Shown: piece after piece, positions 1 to 10,626 of the stretch
Position numbering within the stretch: the first letter of the stretch is position 1
How the letters are laid out: every line of letters starts with the position of its first letter
Source of the DNA: Eustoma russellianum
Taxonomy: Eukaryota; Streptophyta; Magnoliopsida; Gentianales; Gentianaceae
Reading direction: 5' to 3'
Length of the DNA: 64,000 nt
NCBI GenBank assembly: GCA_036186865.1
Contig: AP025045.1
Span: 18,155,250 to 18,219,249, forward strand
Notes under the pieces: generated by a model
Seen by the model: the letters and a program-made list of their open reading frames with translations, nothing else
Database searches by the model: none
Told to the model about the DNA's origin: nothing
Translations under genes and position numbers: made by a program

Positions 1-168
1 CGAATCTGACAATACCATTCTGGTTCATGCTTTCTCTTGGCTACATGGTTCATCCGGGGGCAAGATCGAGCTTCAAGAAATAGTGAATGGTCTTATCAAG
101 ACACAAATGTATAACAAAACAGGAATTTCAATTGCGCTCATATTCATCACTGTAGGAATTGGGTTTAT
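1..168. other. Unassigned leading segment
   Basis: I see no coding or repeat signal here. Similarity to the family A copia element in the right part of the window starts abruptly at about position 170, so this stretch lies beyond a truncation breakpoint of that element. Confidence 0.4.
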
Positions 169-169
169 G

Positions 170-933
170 TGAATGACATGATTAAAAAGTTCAATTTTGA
201 GAACCTAAAACCATTCCCCACCCCTATGAGTGTCACCACTAAACTAGATAAAGATGAACATGGAAAAGACTTTGATAATGCTTTGTATAGGTCTATGATT
301 GGTTCTTTGCTTTACCTTACTGCTAGTAGACCTGATATCATGTTTAATGTGTGTATGTGTGCACGTTTTCAAAGCCAACCTAGAGTGTCTCATTATAATG
401 CTGTGAAAAGAATATTTCGATATATTAAGCACACCCCCACTTTAGAAATTTGGTATGACAAAGATTGTGAATTTGACTTGCATGATTATACCGACGCGGA
501 TTATGGTGGATGTAAAATAGATAGAAAAATCACAAATGGCACTTGTCAATTTATAGGAAATTCACTCATTTCATGGTTCTCGAAAAAGCAAGCAAGTGTA
601 GACCTATCTACTACCAAAGCTGAATACATGGCACTTAGTCTTTGTTGCACACAACTACTATGGTTAAAACAACAACTTTCTGATTTTGGTATCACGGTAA
701 ATCGTATTCCAATATATTGTGACAGTATGAGTGCCACAAACTTGTCTAAGAACCCTGTACTACACTCTAAGGCTAAGCACATAGAAGTACGATATCACTT
801 TCTTTGTGATCACGTAAATAATTGTGATATTGTTATAGATCATGTAGCCGACATATTCACTAAGGCACTAAATCAAGCCACGTATAAAAATCTCCGTTCT
901 AAATTAGGCATGATTTCTGCTGATTTGATTTAA
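170..933 (+). pseudogene. copia RT C-terminus and RNase H fragment
   Basis: About 254 codons encode the connection and RNase H part of a copia polyprotein. Visible hallmarks are SLLYLTASRPDI, YTDADYGG, SWFSKKQ, AEYMALS, IYCDSMSA and ADIFTKAL. The frame opens with no RT core upstream, so the ATG at 169 is only the first methionine after a breakpoint. Compared with the right copy (61631-62500), about six residues are missing before ADIFTKAL, in a conserved stretch. The RNase H acidic positions remain, but the piece cannot be an active polymerase. It ends at a normal family stop just after SADLI. Confidence 0.88.
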
Positions 934-1213
934 TATTTTTGTCCATCTTTACATGCACTTTTGATTTTCTTTCCAAAATAAAAGGGAGAGAGAGTGCATG
1001 ATTTAAGGGGGAGCAAGAGATTGATTGCAAAAATCAAGGGGGAAAAAATTCAAAATTTGAAATTTGAAATTCGAAATTTCAAAAATCAAGGGGAAGAAAA
1101 TTCAAACTTTTAAGTTTGAAATTCGAAATTTGAATTTGTGCACGATTGGAGGGGAGCGATTAAATTTAAATCATTTACTAAGATTAATTTGTAAATCATC
1201 AAAAGGGGGAGAT
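934..1213 (+). other. copia 3' untranslated segment with repeated purine tracts
   Basis: This lies between the pol stop and the 3' LTR. Several purine runs (AAGGGGGAGCAAGAG, AAGGGGGAAAAAA, GGGGAAGAAAA) precede the run at about 1201-1213, which touches the LTR and is the likely second-strand primer. The rest is low-complexity TTTGAAATTC-type sequence. The same arrangement recurs at 62501-62717. Confidence 0.7.
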
Positions 1214-3869
1214 TGTTGACAAAAAAGGGTTTGATTGATTCAAAAAATTGCATGATTTAAATAACGTGTGCTAAAGAAATGCATGACACATTTTATGACT
1301 TGACACGTTTTTGCAACAAACTTGCCTTATATACTTTATATATAATGTTGTTGTACTAAACAAGCCATGAAGCTTTAAAGCTTACATCAAATGACAAACA
1401 TTTGTTGTGTTTCAACTATTCTCAGGTGTCACCATTAATCAACTAAACTAGTTCATTAAGTGAAGTACTTAGTTAAATGAACTAAGTAGTTCATTAAATG
1501 GAGATATATTTGGAAAAGGCATAATGGCAACAAATTGAAGAATGGAAAGTCTCCTTACTCATCCATATCACAAGCCATTTATATACCTTATATATATTTA
1601 TATTTTTGATAAAAAGGCATAATACACATATATTCCAACGTACTACCGACACGTTACATATATTACGAACGTACGTCAACGTCACACCATCATACTTACC
1701 TCATATTTATGAGTATATTCAGTATTATATCAAATGATATATGTCATGGTGATGACAAAATTATTAAGACAGGTTACAAGGTTCTAAACCAAAAATTTTC
1801 GTATCGGGTGACAACCGAAACTTCACCAACGTGTCACGTACTTGCCATATATAGGTGGCCATCCCCTACACTTTAAAAATGACCACAAATTTCGTGGCTT
1901 ACATGGTACATTCAGCCATAAAATCATTCCATGTTGGCACACACAAATCACCCTCAATTAAGGCCAAATTGTGGAGATTCTAAATTCACTTTTTAAGCAC
2001 ATGTTGGCACCACTTTAATCAGCCATTAGAGCTGAATATTCAAGTTAGTTTATGTATATTATGTGTGACATAATATATATAACATGTGCAAAAAGTTTGA
2101 ATTTAATCGAAGAAAAATTGCGTAATCGACAAAAGTCGAAAATTCAGTTTTCTACGAACATAACACATGGAACGTTTTTGGCATGACATGTAACATGCAT
2201 CTAGAAACTTTTTACATATTCAATACATATTAAAGTGTTCCAGTTTTTTCAAATTAGGGCTGATTGGAATTCACCATATATGTGTAATTATTGTGCATTA
2301 TTTGACAAAGCTTACTAAAGTAAAATTTCAGCACATGCACATTGGTTCTACACATAATTCTCAGCTATGATGGAGCCTAGATGGAGCTTATTTGGCACTT
2401 ATTTGGCACTTTAAATGGTGGAAAATAAGCCACTCATGATTGGTGACATTGAAGAAGGCAACACACAAGGAAACAATTCAAAATACAACACATGCTGAAA
2501 TTTCAGCATTATTTTGTCTTCAATTTGAGTCCAAAATTGAAGGGATTGAATGGTAATATTTTGAATACTTTTTGACACATGTTTAGTAATTTTATTTCTG
2601 ATTTTACAACTCATTAAAGGATGCCAAGTTGGACCAATCATCAAGTGATAAGTAAGCAAAGCCAAGTCATCCATCCAATCATGTTGTGCCAAGTGAGCAA
2701 GCTGGTGTCATATCTACACAAGGCAATCTTCCAAGGGCATTAAAGAGAATTCTCAAGGATGGAAGAGCCCTAAGGGGGGGCGGCCATGAGGTGATTAAAA
2801 AGAAGAGAGAAGAGCAAACAATGTCAAGACAACTCTCATAATCTCACAAGTGCAAAAAGTGTCTTTTACTCTCTTTTTATACATTTTTTCTTCTTCTTCT
2901 TCTTCTCTCAAGCCTATTGTTCTTATATTCATTATATTGAATAGGCTTTGAATAGACCACCATACACATTTCAATTGTTGTAAAAGGTTCATCATGGTGT
3001 GATCAAACCTTTATCTGTTCGGTGGTGGTGTTTGTGATCATTGTGATAGCTTGTTTCGATTGTAAAGGGTTGGAGTTGATGTGTAACTCCATCAACCATG
3101 TGTGGTAAGGTGTTATTTTGTCTAGTGATAATCAAGGAAGGTGTCCTCAAAGACTGGAGTAAGTTGATTTAACCGAACCACTATAAAATTCCTCGTGTTA
3201 TTTACTTTTCTGCGCAGTACTTTAAATTTCCTGCACTTTGCATCTGTTTCAACGGAATCTTAAAAATAGTAAACAAATTTTAAAAATTGCAAAATTTTGC
3301 AGAAACATAGCCACATCTTCTTAAGTTTCATTTGGCGTAAGTTTCAACTCATTTGGATAAGTATAAGTCAATCAAACGTTAAGAGTTATGAGATTAGTGC
3401 AATCTGATTTTCAGACTTGCAAAGGTTGAGAACTTGAACGTATTTGACATACTTCACAAAGGAATTTTTCAAAGCTGTTTCAACCTATTAAAATAAATAT
3501 CTAAGGGGTTGGTCATTAAATTCTCAGACCATTTGGAGTCACGGATTAATCGAAATAAATTTTCAAATCGGAGTATTGTTTCTCGTAGATTTGTGCAATC
3601 TGACCACAAACGTTTTTTCAAAGGGTTAGAGGTTGAATTTTGATCTGAAACTTTTAGGAGAGACTCAGAACATCTGAGACTACAATCTCCCCAAATTTCC
3701 AAATTTTTGAAGGCCTATAACCTAGTTTTTCAAACGTTGCAAATCAGGACCTGAAAAAAGAAATGTTTTTCTGAAGTTGGGGTTTTTCGGTCAAAACATT
3801 TTAAAAACCAAATTTTCCGCACCCACTATTCAACCGTCCCCCTTTTAGTGGTGCCTTACAGGTCCTATA
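1214..3869 (+). repeat. 3' LTR of left family A copia
   Basis: The LTR starts TGTTGACAAAA directly after the polypurine tract. It aligns along its length with the 5' LTR at 54848-57842: the ATGATTTAAATAACGTG block, an imperfect palindrome at 1450-1483, the GGCGGCCA block near 2780, and the GTGGTGCCTTACAGGTCC end. It is about 2.66 kb against 3.0 kb in the right copy; part of the difference is that it carries only one copy of the CATGCTGAAATTTCAGCATG palindrome (near 2492-2509). Confidence 0.88.
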
Positions 3870-3908
3870 TATCATTCTTCATTACTTCTTGACTGTTCTG
3901 CGACAACA

Positions 3909-6480
3909 TCAGCTGCTTCAGCTGCGTTCAGATATCTGGATGCTTGAGTAACTCATCAGGATTTTGACAACTGTGTTATTCATCATTGGCAGTCCTTTCC
4001 CACCGTCGGATCCATGTGGGGTTTCTACTCTAAATTACAGAAGTTAAACCGATATCTAAATCGATGGAACAAAGATGTATTCGGGAATATATTTGATGCA
4101 GTGACTAATGATGAGGCGGAAGTCACACGATGTGAAAGACTATATGACTCTACTCCATCGCACGATACACGGTTGACATATCATTATCTATGGCTAATCT
4201 ACGTCTAGCACATTCACGTGCTTTAGTATTTTGGAAACAAAAGACAAACATTAAATGGATGCGAGAAGGATACGCAAACACACAGTTTTTTCACCAAACC
4301 ATGAAGGAAAGGAGGCGACGTCAGTGTATTAGACGAATAACACAAGATGACAGGGTTGAGTGTGATAGTCAGCAGGATATTGAGAGTGAGGCCATTCATT
4401 ATTATTAGAATCTATTTACTGGAGGGCAAACAGATAATCATGATGACATTTTATAGTATATTGCAAGGTTGATATCTGATGATAAGAATAGCCAACTTTT
4501 GACTCTATCAACTTTGGTGGAGGTTAAACATGCAGTGTGGGATTTAAGTCCGACAAGCGCAGCGGGTCCAAATGGTTTCCAAGGATCTTCTATAACATTT
4601 CTGGCAGGTAATTTCAGTTGATGTTCATAAAGACATTTAGGAGTTTTTCATAGGGGTTTGGCCACCGGCTCAGATGGCTGCAGCACTAATTACATTGATT
4701 CCTAAAGTGGAAAATCCAGTATCGTTTTCAGATTTTTGTCCTATTTGTCTGACTAACTTTCCCGCCAAGATCATTACGCGGATATCTGCTACACGCTTTT
4801 CTTCACTGCTGCCAAAATTGATCTCTTCTGAGCAGGCTGGGTTTATAAAAGGTCGTGATATTACAGAGCAGATTCTATTGGCAGAGGAAATGGTGCATGT
4901 ATTGGATAGGCCAGCCCGTGGAGGACATGTGATTATCAAGTTGGATATGGTAAATGCGTTTGATAGGGTGAGTTGGTCTTACTTAAGCAATCTTTTGTCT
5001 AAAATGGGATTCCATCCGCAGTTAGTGCGAATTCTTATTAATAATTTGTCGACCACTCATTGCTCAATATTAATCAATGGGAAACCGGATGGATTCTTTG
5101 CGATGTCCCATGGTGTCAAACACGGTGATCCTCTTTCTCCGCTTTTATTCATATTGGCATTAGAAGGCTTTTCTAAAGGACTTAATACACTTATGGGGGA
5201 TGGTACAATCAATGGATGTCAAGCAGGAAGGGTCCCAAGGGTTTCACATTTGGGTTTTGCCGGTCATTTTCTTGAATGAGACTATTCGAAATTTGCAGCA
5301 ACTCTGCCGCTTTCTGGATAAATATCAGTATGCTTCGGGACAACTGGTGAATCTTCACAAGAGTCAATTGGTGGTTGGTGATGGAGTCTCTGGTACCCGA
5401 GTTTCTCAAACGCTGGGTATGCGCCTAACTACTCTACCTATAAAAATTTTGGGTTCATATTTGTATAAAAGGATAAATCGTGCTTCTTACTGTATGTCAT
5501 TGATTACTCGTTTTGATGCTGCGTTGAATTCTTGGTCTTTGAAACTGCTTTCAATGGCAGACCGTGTTGTCTTATTGAGGCACGTATTGTGTTCTATGAC
5601 ACTACATATTATTGCGAGCTCCAGATTGCCAAAAAGCGTGCTAGGTACTCTCTACAGGAAAATGTCTAATTTCTTATGGAATACTCGACGTTGTTGGCAA
5701 TCTTAGGACATTGTATGTCGACCTAAAGGGTTTGGAGGCTTGGACATTCATCATCTATCCATATTGCAGCAGGCAAATGACTGTCGCTTGTGGTGGAACT
5801 ATCATCATTCCTCATCCTTATGGGCTGAATTTTGTCGGATTAAATATGGCCGGCGGTCATCATTATATGGTCATACCTATGACTCACTTATTTGGAAGCG
5901 TATTTGCATGATTGATATGTTTATGACTCAGCAAGTGCAGATTACTCAGGTTGGTTTATCTTGGACAGCTGATAATGATGGACAGTTTTCTCTCAAGTCG
6001 GTGTATAAGGTTTTATCGGCTACATCTACATATCCTTACTAAACATACATTTGGTGGCCGAGTATGCCACTGGGAGGGAAGTTATTTCTTTAGAAGTTGT
6101 GGATGCGGTCTCTTCCCCTCGCTGACAATCTTCGTACTTGGCAGAAAATTTTTCCTACACAGTGTGTTTTTTGCAGGCAATATTCCAATCATCTAGACCA
6201 TAATTTCTTTCAATGTCCGGCCATAAAGCCATTATGGCACGAAATATCTATAATCTTTTCTGGCCCAATGCCTTCCCAATCTACACTTCGGGTATATTTG
6301 TTGCGGTAGTGGAGAACATCTTCTCTACATACAATGTTAGGTTAGCTGCGAGTTGTTGTGTCGTCATTAGTAGTATGGGTTCTTTGGAAGGAATATACGC
6401 ACATACGATTCAGTGACAGCAGATTTTCGTTTGAAAGATTGTTTAAGTGCATCCATGATCATGTGTATACTTGGTGACAT
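3909..6480 (+). pseudogene. LINE ORF2 reverse transcriptase pseudogene
   Basis: Pieces of one LINE ORF2 lie in successive frames. The linker FRYLDAW...LNRWNKDVFGNIF is at about 3930-4100, an SPTSAAGPNGF block at 4540-4600, and the RT core at 4674-5279 with LIPKVENP, SSEQAGFIKGRDI, KLDMVNAFDRVSW and GDPLSPLLFILALEG. The thumb follows at 5281-5706, and a zf-RVT-like block at about 6097-6240 with LPLADNLRTW and PTQCVFC. The C-terminal WVLWKEYTH block follows to about 6480. Frameshifts occur near 4195, 4660 and 5270. The catalytic FADD box reads FAGH at about 5253-5264, so the enzyme would be dead even without the frameshifts. Confidence 0.87.
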
Positions 6481-7045
6481 CAGTTTTCATTTCCATGCAT
6501 TTTATGTATGCATCACACTATTGTTCTCTATGCCCTTGCTGAGGAACATGACTCTACTCCATGGCAGTACCATGGCTCACTCAAGCTTTGCTGCACAAGC
6601 ACGCTGGACTTTCACTTGCGGTTGCCTGTGTTCATGTTGAATACAGGAAACGCCAAAATGTATAGCGACTGCACCCCTCCTTTTTTATTATTTTTGAATT
6701 ACAATATATTTATCACCTCGCTTTTGTGTTTCACATGGCACATAATGGAGCAACACTGGATTTCACGTGTGACACGACGGAGAACCCCTACCTTGCTATG
6801 CCTAGATATGTTCATCATTGGTCAGCGTCATCCTGCATTGAGAAGGAAATTGAATTCTTCGGAGCATGCACAAGGTGCATCCTTTAATATCCATAGATTT
6901 CATTGTAATCTATTTAGTTTCTCAATCTATACATTTTCGTTGGCTAGTATTTTGCGTTTTCTTTATATATTTACTATTCTGTTTTGTTTAGTTTGGGAGA
7001 GCCTCCCACCATAGCTCAGACTAATATTTATTTAATGAAAACCCT
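6480..7045 (+). other. LINE 3' untranslated tail
   Basis: There is no reliable coding here. A hairpin with 10-bp arms CCTGTGTTCA/TGAATACAGG and a 3-nt loop lies at 6625-6647. It resembles the three hairpins in the second LINE tail at 8259-8686. The tail ends in ATATTTATTTAATGAAAA. Confidence 0.5.
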
Positions 7046-8175
7046 TTACTATGTTTATTTAATTAGGTTGAAATAGTTTTGAAAAATTTCTTTGGGAAGT
7101 TAGTCAAATACGTTCAAAGCTCAACCTTTGCAAGCCTGAAAATCAGACTGCACTAGTCTCAGAACTTTTGACGTTTGGATGACTTATACTTGTCCAAAAG
7201 GGTTGAAACTTGCACCAAATGAAACTTAAAACGTGTGGCTATGTTTTTCGAAAGTTTCGTGAGTTTTGAAATTCGTTCGATATTTTTAAGATCGTGATGA
7301 AAATGATTCACTGTGCTGGAAACTGAAAGTAAGTGTTGAAAAGTAAAGGACACAAGGAATTTTATACTGGTTCGGTTAAATGAACCTACTCCAGTCTTCG
7401 AGGACACCTTCCTCGGTTATCACTAATCACAAAACAACAAAAAACACCTTACCACAAAGGGTTGATGGAGTTATACACCAACTTCAACCCTTTACAAACC
7501 TTACAAAGAATCACAATGATCACAAACACCACCACCGAGAGGATGAAAGATTGATCACACCTTGATCAATCTCTTACAGCAATATAGCGTGTATGGTGTT
7601 TTATATGAAGCCTCTACAATATGTATGAATATGAATACAATAGGCTTTGAGAGAGAAGAAGAAAGAAGTGTGAAGAAGGAGACGATGAACACGTTTTGCA
7701 CTTGAGAATTTGTGAGACTTGTCTTATCTTTTGTTTGCTCTCCTTCTTTTTTATTTATCAAGAGTGGCCGCCCCCTTCTTGCCTTTTCTTCAATTGGAAA
7801 TTATCGTTTAAGTCTTTGGAAGAATATTTTGCATCATTGTGACATTCACTTGCTTACTTGGCAACACTTCATTGGATGATCATTAAGGCCTTGCTTACTT
7901 GGCACTCATTGATTGGATGAGAGTTGTCATCATTTGATGGCTGTATAAATCTGAAAAATATCACTTAAAAACATGTGCCAATTTTTGGTTAAAATGTTGC
8001 CATAAGTCACATAATTAATTCCATAAAATTTGCAAGACAAATCATCTCCATTAACCTCAAAAAAATCGGCCACCATGATTTCTTCACATGCTAAAATTTC
8101 AGCATGTGTGATATTCACTACATATTCAAAACATTGCCATGTTGGTATTAGATTAATCCCTTGAAAATGAAGAAT

Positions 8176-9195
8176 CACACATGTGTATCACCTCAGCAAG
8201 TCTGCGCATAGGCTGATCATCAAGTCTTCCGAATGGATTGGCGCACTTTCTTATCCTCTGCCTGTGCTCATGTGAGTGCAGGCAGACATGGTACGTTTGC
8301 TGTATTTTTTCATCTACTCATCATTGCTCTTCTCATTATATATGCACACATTATTTTTCCCTCCGCATGGCTTCCACGTTGCGAGGGTTTGAGGACTATC
8401 AGAGGATATGGCGAGCGCCACTATAACAATGTCTTCCACATGAATTGGCACACATCTGCTGTCGCTGCCTGTACTCTTGCCAGTGCAGGCAGCTTTGATG
8501 AGCTTATCATCTTGTCGTTACATTTTCTTAGTATGTATTTTCTATGCATGATTGATGTAATTTTCGGTAATGCTGCTGCATGGGCGTTTTGGTGTCTTCA
8601 ACTTTCGATGGTCACCGCTCTCCTGAGTTTCCGTATGGATTGGCTCATCTTCCGCTCCCCTGCCTGTGCCTCACAGGGTACAGGCAGACCGGGTATGTAT
8701 TACACTCGTTGGGTTGGTGCCTTTTCATTATATTGCAAATATGTGCTTCACGCATGCTGTGGTTTGTATGCTGCATGGCTGGACTTGTTGGTGGCTTGTT
8801 TCCACGACAATGCTGCATGTACTGACAAAGGCAATTAGAAGCTTTTATGGGGCCTTCATACTCTTCTCCAAACGCAACTCATGATGGCGCGTACATTCTC
8901 CTGTCTAGAGCTTGGTCACGCACTGGAGGTGCTTCTCACTCGGGCGACAATACATGCCAGATCATTGTATTTATTATGTTCCATAATTGATATCCATGAC
9001 AGTCGTATAAATATGTACGCTTTTTCCTTCGCCAAGGTTTTATCCACAAGGGTGGTTTTTCTTGGCAAGGTTTTAATGCGGCATATCGTATACGGCTGGA
9101 GATATATCATCCTTAGTTTTTTAATTCATAGGTTTGCATATTCGGACACTTTGTAATATGGTTTTCCTCCGCCATAAGTGAGGTTTTATCATAAT
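8176..9195 (+). mobile_element. LINE 3'-end fragment inside the minus-strand LTR
   Basis: This block is foreign to the LTR around it. Its last 200 bp (CCTTCGCCAAGGTTTTAT, CTTGGCAAGGTTTTAATGCG, then a TTCGTTTCAAATATAT end) match in reverse complement the segment at 38893-39130 beside the host gene, so it is a mobile 3' end. It stops at an (AT)n run. It holds three tandem units of about 200 bp, each with a 26-nt hairpin. No reverse transcriptase is present, so the fragment is severely 5'-truncated. Confidence 0.62.
8233..8840 (+). repeat. Three diverged ~200-bp tandem units with hairpins
   Basis: Units begin near 8233 (ATGGATTGGCGCAC), 8440 (ATGAATTGGCACAC) and 8635 (ATGGATTGGCTCAT). Each has a hairpin 26-31 bases later, at 8259-8284, 8466-8491 and 8661-8686. 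Each hairpin has 10-bp arms beginning TGCCTGT and a 6-nt loop. The arms differ between units but stay paired. Confidence 0.65.
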
Positions 9196-9207
9196 AAATT
9201 TTCGTTT

Positions 9208-9209
<2 letters not shown>

Positions 9210-9249
<40 letters not shown>
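9210..9249. repeat. (AT)n microsatellite
   Basis: This is an uninterrupted AT dinucleotide run of about 20 units at the junction between the LINE 3' end and the rest of the LTR. The equivalent place in the right copy (55198-55234) is also an AT run. Confidence 0.95.
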
Positions 9250-9252
<3 letters not shown>

Positions 9253-9608
9253 GCATGTGATAAAGGTGGAAGAGAACTTTCCATTCTTCAATTTGTTTCC
9301 TTTGTGTCTTTTCCAAATATGGCTTCATTTAGTGAACTACTTAGTTCATTTAACTAAGTACTTCACTTAATGAACTAGTTTAGTTCATTAATGATGACAC
9401 CTGAAAATAGTTCAAATACAACAAATGTTCGCCATTTGATGTAAGCTTTAAAGCTTCGTGGTTCGTTAGTACGGCAACATTATATATGAACTATATAAGG
9501 CAGGTTTCATGCAAAAACGTGTCAAGTCATAAAACATGTCATGCATTTTTTAGTACCCGTTATTTAAATCATGCATTTTATAATCACTCAAACCCGTTTT
9601 TCTCAACA

Positions 9609-10320
9609 TTCTTAGCTTTTAAAGCAGCTAGAAACATGACGATAATATCCCTTCATATTCAAAAGTAGTATCTGAAGAAATTGAGGAAGATCCTTATGAA
9701 AGGAATAATCACCAGGAATTAATACTATATCTGGAAACTAATGATCTTAAATGGAAAGATAAGCCATGGACTATGCAAAGATATTTTGACACAGTGTCAT
9801 ACACTGCCCATTCATGCAAACATAGGAATTACTATGAATCTCTCCGGAAGTTACAGGATCATGTAAATTTAATCATTTTACAACTAGAAATCCACAAGTT
9901 TATAACTTTAGTAAAGTAATTATTAAACAAGTTATAACTGCTGAATCTTTGGGGTTATCTACCCTTGAGGAAAAAGAATTTATTTATTGAGAAGGGAAAA
10001 TTCCAATAAAATACAATTATTGGGATTATGTGGATGCATTTCATAAAGTTTTTTATATGAAAATCCAAAGCATAAACTTTCTTGGTTTTTCAGATTATAT
10101 CATGACTTTAGACAGGAAATTCCTAATTGGTTCTACCAATGGTGGAGTTCATATGGACCTTCTCTCAAGATATTACCAAACCCATATCGAAGTTTATATA
10201 CTCAATGGGTTGAAGTTTCACCAGCCTTAATAGAGGCTCAACATGACGAGATTTATCAGAGGATGCAGCCAAGCCTTTTTAAACCTTTTTAAACGTCTGT
10301 CTTCATTCATCGGTTATTTT
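9609..10320 (+). pseudogene. Decayed retroelement or pararetrovirus-type polyprotein remnant
   Basis: Translation in broken plus-strand frames gives stretches rich in Trp, Tyr and Lys: a segment with DLKWKDKPW at about 9745-9775, one with YWDYVDAFHKVFY near 10017-10060, and one with WVEVSPALIEAQHDE near 10208-10252. They are separated by stops and frameshifts. The composition reminds me of a polyprotein region common in plant genomes near pararetrovirus-like or retroelement movement-type domains. I cannot assign it firmly. The adjacent LTR ends at 9608, so this may be the older sequence into which that LTR inserted. Confidence 0.35.
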
Positions 10321-10621
10321 GGACACTATAAATTCGATCCCCATAATAATCTAAACCAACGAACAAAATGATTGAGTATTCTTGTGAAACCGGATGCCAA
10401 GTGTTGTATGAAGAATGCACAAAAGCTTTGTTCATTTCATTGTTTTATGTTACTGAATCGTAGAGAAGGTGAAGCATCTTTTGAATAGAATTCTCGCGAA
10501 GGAAAACGGTCGAAAAATCGGTTATAAAATTTTTGATTGTAATGGTTTGTTATTTTTTTTTTGAAAAATGGATTGTAATGGTTCAATTCAACCATTGTTG
10601 GGTAAAAAAAATTGGCCTAGC
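10321..10621. other. Featureless spacer
   Basis: AT-rich sequence with no coding, RNA or repeat signal that I can support. It ends next to the target site of the SIRE-like element. Confidence 0.5.
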
Positions 10622-10626
10622 GTAGT

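Larger units (their letters stand above)
170..3869 (+). mobile_element. 5'-truncated copia element, family A, left copy
   Basis: This is the 3' end of a Ty1/copia retrotransposon: an RNase H remnant, a purine-rich untranslated segment, a polypurine tract and a 3' LTR. It closely matches the 3' part of the element starting at 54848. The 5' LTR, gag, integrase and most of RT are missing, because homology stops at about 170 and not at the window edge. The last LTR bases read CCTATA where the family's intact end reads CCTACA, so the terminal CA seems mutated. No target duplication can be tested because the left end is lost. Confidence 0.88.
3890..7045 (+). mobile_element. 5'-truncated LINE (L1-type) remnant
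   Basis: This is a non-LTR retrotransposon lacking ORF1 and the endonuclease. It starts in the linker before RT, runs through RT and the C-terminal zinc-finger region, and ends in a 3' untranslated tail with ATATTTATTTAATGAAAA near 7022-7040. No poly(A) run is visible. It lies between a plus-strand LTR ending at 3869 and a minus-strand LTR of the same family beginning about 7046 that has lost roughly 400 bp of its U5 end. That geometry does not fit a simple insertion into one LTR. Confidence 0.82.
7046..9608 (-). repeat. Family A copia LTR, minus strand, interrupted
   Basis: The reverse complement of family A LTR sequence occupies 7046-8175 and about 9240-9608, ending at TTTTTCTCAACA, which read on the minus strand is the LTR start TGTTGAG. 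The U5 end (about 400 bp) is absent on the left. In the middle, LTR sequence equal to about 55240-56350 of the right copy is missing and is replaced by a LINE 3' segment (8176-9195). No polypurine tract follows at 9609, so this is either the 5' LTR of a lost element or a solo LTR. Confidence 0.82.

Noticed and set aside
8233..8838. A 201-codon plus-strand frame in the LINE tail
   Set aside because: It overlaps three tandem hairpin units, is Cys/Trp/Phe-rich, and two other frames are open there too, which suggests composition and repeat structure.
9609..10320. Assigning this remnant to a named plant virus family
   Set aside because: The frames are too decayed and I rely on a general resemblance only, so I kept it as unassigned polyprotein-like.
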